64,000 nt of DNA from positions 11,828,079 to 11,892,078 of the forward strand of contig NC_135356.1 of the NCBI RefSeq assembly GCF_051622035.1, in the 5' to 3' direction. The stretch comes from Arctopsyche grandis (Eukaryota; Arthropoda; Insecta; Trichoptera; Hydropsychidae). Below, in pieces: positions 59,662 to 64,000 of this stretch. A model generated the notes under the pieces. The model saw nothing but the letters and a program-made list of their open reading frames with translations, was not told the origin of the DNA and ran no database searches. The first letter of the stretch is position 1. Every line of letters begins with the position of its first letter. A program made the position numbers and the translations under genes.

Positions 59662-59945
59662 GTATTCCAAATTCGCAAGATATACTGCTCCATCGACGGT
59701 TAATTCAAGGCTGAAATTGTCATTGTATAATAATTAGAATAGAAACGGTGAGTACTAAGAAAAGTGATTGAGATGACTCACATGTGTCCCTTCAAAAGTA
59801 TAAATATTGTTCCTTGTTCTGAGATCTGTATTCCCTTTTACCTATTTGAATTCAATATACAATTAATTTAGTACAATTCATGTGTAAAATATTGATACTT
59901 ATATTATTTGCATACTATGGTGCATATTCCTTCGTCGTACGACAT
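59662..59945 (-). pseudogene. truncated third copy of the unrecognised gene (exons 1-3)
   Basis: Minus strand keeps exon 1 (~59916-59945), exon 2 (59782-59841) and the first 49 bases of exon 3. Exon 2 is one base longer than in both intact paralogues, with its first bases changed, so the frame is lost. Exons 4-7 are absent. It arrived with the segmental duplication. Confidence 0.85.
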
Positions 59946-62153
59946 CCTATGATAGATCCTTAAACGTTGAAACCAGAATGAATTATTGAATATCTGTTTT
60001 TATTATAATCAGGAAAACAAAAGCCGGTTTTTAATTATTTTTTTAATTTTAATTGAAATTGTTCTATTTATATCTACAATATACGAGTAGGATTCGATCC
60101 GTGAAAGAACTTGTGGCAATGATAGCTAATGACTCGTTCAGTGCTGATAAGTCACGTTAAGTTAACGAAATTGGTGACGACGTTTAACAAAGTACAAACT
60201 TTAACCATCAAAGTTGCCAGTCCCGCGTTCCGAAATGCAGTCTGTAAATCCTGGTTTACAAAGAATTTTTTAAAATCTAACTAATGGGTACATGGATACA
60301 AAATACGTAGCTGCAAACATCGTATGCATCGTTTCCGCAATCCTAGGATTCCCCCACAAGTACATACATGGATATGTGAGAAATGGATAATTGAATTATT
60401 AGTCACAAAGACAATTTTTGCCATTAAAATCGCGAATACACAATATACGGCACTCAAGTTCTCGTTAGTATGATAGTTATAGTTAGTATGATAGACTTTT
60501 CGGCTGCCAGATGTTCCGTCATAGAGATTTTAGTGACTTTGTGACCAGTAATCACCGAGACGAGAAATGATAGATACAGAGCCAAAAAGCTAAGAATAAC
60601 ATTTTAAACTTTTCAATTCTCCCACTTAAATACAAAAACAGAAAGAATTTTTACTTTAAAAACGATGGCAAGACGGAATTTTAAGGTGTCATATAAAGAG
60701 TTGGGTGAAATTTTAAAGAAAAATAAGATTCAAATTAATTTTAAGCCATGCTTGTGCGATGACGAGTAATTTCATCGGGCGTTATCTCTATAAATATAAT
60801 ACATTAATAATGAAATAATACTCGCTGAATTAATAAAATCACATACTATAAAAGTTATAATCGCCCAGGCTGGAAATTGAATCTTTGGCTGTCGAATACA
60901 TTACATATGCTGTCGGTTTTTCCCCGAACATGTATTTACATATATGTACACTCATTCAAATGGTTCGGTGATTATTATTGGTCACAAAGTTATTAAAATC
61001 TCTATAACGGAACATCTTTCAGCCGAAAAGTCCATCGTACTAACGATGACTATCATACTAACCCGTGTAAGTATATACGCGAGAAGGGGCTTTCAACACA
61101 GTCAATATTACTAACAGTATCCAGTTATATTATAGTCCAGTAGTTTTTAACCGGTGCAACGCAAAAAAAATGATAAAAACAGAAAATCCGCGAAATAGTA
61201 AAAATAGGATTCGTTCGTTTCATAAATTAAAACAAAATAGTGAATCAATATCTATGCTGCAAATAACTAGCGAGCGTACGACAGGACAAGATGTTTATAA
61301 TAAAATTATGTTTCTTCATATTTAGAACAATTTAAAATATCATAGGAGTTACATATGTATGTGTACGGATGGTGCTCCGTCAATGGTTAGGGTTATTTAA
61401 AGTATTTGTTACCCTTGGTCTCTTGCAAAGACAATAAGCCCTAATATTATATCTTCGCACAGTTTTTTTTTATTAAATAGAGAATCATCTAGTTAAAAAA
61501 AAACCAGCATCACTGAAACTTATACTAGATAAATTTCATCAAATCGAGACCGTTAAAAACACACATTTTTTAAAAAACTTTGCATTGTTATGGAAGCTAC
61601 ATAAGTACAAATGTTTGCCTTTTCACATTCGAGTCAGGTGGTAGGGGTAAAGTTGTATGCCTTCATAAAACTTTGAATGAATTGTTTATCTTTTTCCGAA
61701 ATTAAGGTATGAATGCTTTTGTAAAATATCTCCAGAATAATGATTAGTGTGCTAAAAATGCATATTTATTAGGTATTTTTAATTTCTTTAATAACGTTAG
61801 CACAAGCGTTCAAAAGTCCTGTTCTTTTTATTAATAAATAAAAACTATGAAAAAATACGCGTTTTCTTGAATACACATACTATTACGTACAAATTGGTAG
61901 ATGTCCCGTTTTGAGGACAAAAATAAATCGTCACATTAATCATATCTGCATACATAGATAACGTTTATACATACAAACTGCTTCTTTTGGAAATACAATA
62001 TAAACATTGAAATTGTTCATAATTTATACCATCTCCTACTCGTCCCCTACGAGCAGACATCGTTTATGGCCCGTGCGAATTCCTCCCTATCATGGGCAAG
62101 CCGAAACAATTTTTCGAGTCCGAGTCCCATCCATGACCTGAATTTGGGTCTCT

Positions 62154-62890
62154 TGTTATGTGGTAGGATCTTACAACCTATGTATATACTTATGTATAAT
62201 ACCCTTTAACCTTAAGTTTGAACATCTGTTTCTAATTTAACTACTTATGATGTAATCTCTTAAAGCTATCCCTCATTAATTATGAGACTTTCAATATCTC
62301 TATTGCTTCCATCCTGTACAATCAACTATTCTGTTCAATCCTATCTACTTAACTTTTATCTATTATAATTTATGCGAGTTTCTAACACGATTGCTATATA
62401 AGACGACACAGTTAATGACCTGTTGAAATACAAAGTATTACTTTTAATAATCTTTATTGCTATAGCTGCATTTTGTCCCACGATACGTGTAAACCCTAAA
62501 ATATTATTATCTCTATTTATCTCTATGATAAATTGTGTTTCTACTCAAAATGTCTCGATACTCTCAAAGGATACATAAATCAAATATTAAAACTGTCTTA
62601 CACACGGATGTTGCTCTGTATCATAATCACTTTGTTATTTACCAAAATTCTGTGATTGGTTAAAGCTTATCATTCTTTTGTGTATAAATGCTCATGTTAG
62701 ATCTATTGAACCTCACTTAATAATTAAACTGCCTTACTAGTAACTTGTGGTAGGACATCGAGACTAGTAACTTGTAATACAAACTTGTATATTAGTCTTG
62801 TTTATATTTACTGCTAATTAAAGAATATAATCATTTGACAAAATCTGTGACTATAATATTCTACACCATCTCCTACTTGTCCCCGTAACA
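62154..62890. mobile_element. solo LTR, 737 bp, 4-bp TSD
   Basis: TGTTATGTGG...CCCGTAACA flanked by CTCT at 62150-62153 and 62891-62894. Copy 1 of the segment has the empty site GGGTCTCTGGACTTG near 19765. A TATATAAGACG word near 62395 could be the LTR promoter. Gypsy or BEL type cannot be decided from ends alone (4 bp favours Gypsy). It inserted after the segmental duplication. Confidence 0.9.
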
Positions 62891-63679
62891 CTCTGGACTT
62901 GACCCAGCCGGGTAGCATCGGCCTACATATGACTTAAAACCCGGATTCTGGGTATGTATTTAAAATTTCGATGGTTAACGTAAAAATTCAAAATGAGTTT
63001 CAGTCGATACGTTGAAAATATCCAAATATGTGTTATTTATGTACATGATTCATATATGTACATTTGTATGACCTTTATTTGCTCGAGAACTTGATTTTTT
63101 GACCTCTGAGCAAACTGGGAGCGATGGAAAGGTACCGAAAGCAATATAGCGTATGTACTGAAATTTGGCTAAATTTAGAATTTCACCCGTATACAGTGTA
63201 CACATTTGCCTCTTCGAAAGCGAAGTAAGCTTTCGATTTTTATTATTATGTAGAATTTTGCCTTAGACTACTCAGACAATCGTTTCAACATTATCATATC
63301 TGATTTCGTTAACGGTAAGTACTTTATTTTAATTATTTCTTGTAATTCTCTTAAAAAAATCAGTTTTATTCTTGACCGAAAATAAGTATATGTAGTTTTC
63401 ATTATATTTTTTGGAAAACTTCAAAATCCTATAATAATAATGATAGTAATAAAGGAACAAAATCACATATTTGCTAAATGTGCCGATAATATTGTATTCC
63501 TCAAAACGGGACATCTACCAATTTTTACGTAATAGTACATATGTGTATTCAAGAAAACGCGTATTTTTTCATAGTTTTTATTTATTAATAAAAAGAACAG
63601 GAATGTTGATGAAGAATGTTTTTCTGATGAACAAATTTTCTTAAGTATTACTGGGTTTGCTTTTAAATAAGAATGAAAT

Positions 63680-63838
63680 TCTTGGCAGGATTTCTTAAAA
63701 TTGATTTTAATTAACAACATCGCTTTAAGAACTACGACTTGCAATTGCGTATTTTCGGTCGTCCACAACTTGTTCATCTGTGAAAAGACTCTTTCTACGG
63801 CTGCATTAGTTCCGGGCAGGCATAAAATGTATTCAACA
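63680..63838 (-). mobile_element. hAT transposase C-terminus (duplicate of 20590-20740)
   Basis: Minus strand reads CLPGTNAAVERVFSQMNKLW then TTENTQLQVVVLKAMLLIK; it keeps seven residues that copy 1 lacks. The frame changes soon after. Inverted arms lie at about 61838-61940 and 63500-63600. Confidence 0.8.
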
Positions 63839-63844
63839 ATTATA

Positions 63845-63848
<4 letters not shown>

Positions 63849-63912
<64 letters not shown>

Positions 63913-63940
63913 TATAATTGTATATATATATATATATATA
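63849..63940. repeat. (TA)n microsatellites with inverted edges
   Basis: TATACGATATAT on the left and ATATCGTATAATTG on the right make the whole block palindromic. The paired block at 20741-20831 lacks these edges. Confidence 0.9.
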
Positions 63941-64000
63941 CAGTGGCGGACTGGCCATACATGCGAACATGCCCGATGGCATGTGGGCCCCACTATCTGT
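63941..64000. mobile_element. terminal part of a hAT-type element, continues outside the window
   Basis: CAGTGGCGGACTGGCCATAC and the following bases match the inverted right end of the element at 25019-26570 (GGCATGTGGGCCCCACTATC). Confidence 0.85.

Larger units (their letters stand above)
59662..63838. repeat. segmental duplication, copy 2 (partner 17350-20740)
   Basis: Same order and orientation as copy 1. Starts inside exon 3 of the unrecognised gene and ends at the TA microsatellite. It is longer mainly because of the solo LTR (62154-62890) and an ~85-bp stretch near 61100. Confidence 0.93.

Noticed and set aside
63463-63993. A 176-codon minus frame running from the window end through the microsatellite into the hAT fragment
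   Set aside because: Its first third is TA-microsatellite and hAT-terminus translation; only the AAVERVFSQMN part is real transposase.

Overview
The window is AT-rich nuclear DNA of an insect. Support for this: genes with short GT-AG introns, a ZAD-type C2H2 zinc-finger gene (an arthropod gene class), insect-style LINEs, a tRNA-derived SINE, many hAT, Tc1 and Harbinger remnants, and abundant TACATA/TATA microsatellites. I cannot name the order or species. There is no bacterial operon, rRNA gene, CRISPR array or free-standing tRNA gene. Most of the 64 kb is transposable-element debris and recent duplications; only a few genes look intact. Layout. 0-5.6 kb: a 5'-truncated LINE, a broken Tc1 element and several MITEs. 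5.7-11.7 kb (+): a complete seven-exon gene for a membrane-anchored histidine acid phosphatase (396 aa, all splice phases agree), with MITEs immediately upstream and in intron 3. 12.9-14.4 kb: a hAT element with an exact 8-bp target-site duplication (TSD). 16.4-22.3 kb: two intact seven-exon paralogues of a gene I do not recognise (255 and 254 aa), arranged head to head as an inverted duplication around a 3.5-kb spacer of hAT and LINE debris. 23-36 kb: a SINE, hAT elements with readable TSDs (one nested in another), four copies of a small hAT MITE, LINE scraps, a repeat with spaced CTTCCGG motifs, a GC-richer stretch with a MADF-like start, and exon-like pieces of an unidentified membrane protein. 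36.5-49.3 kb: a very recent tandem amplification (units of 5,079, 5,711, 621 and about 1,430 bp) of a scrambled Gypsy-type LTR fossil plus flanking DNA with a Tc1 fragment; it holds a 174-bp tandem repeat whose copy number differs between units. 49.9-52 kb: LINE remnants with a nested hAT. 52.1-53.5 kb (-): a three-exon ZAD zinc-finger gene with nine fingers and a tenth out of frame. 55.5-57.1 kb: a ZBED-like hAT and a Harbinger remnant with a BESS-type accessory reading frame. 57.9-58.8 kb: a truncated duplicate of the zinc-finger gene. 59.7-63.8 kb: a second copy of the 17.35-20.74 kb segment. Each of the two dispersed segmental duplications carries a solo LTR in only one copy, with a 4-bp TSD and an empty site in the other copy, so the relative order of events can be read directly. 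The genes do not form a pathway. The features most worth following are the unrecognised paralogue pair and the recent duplications around it.
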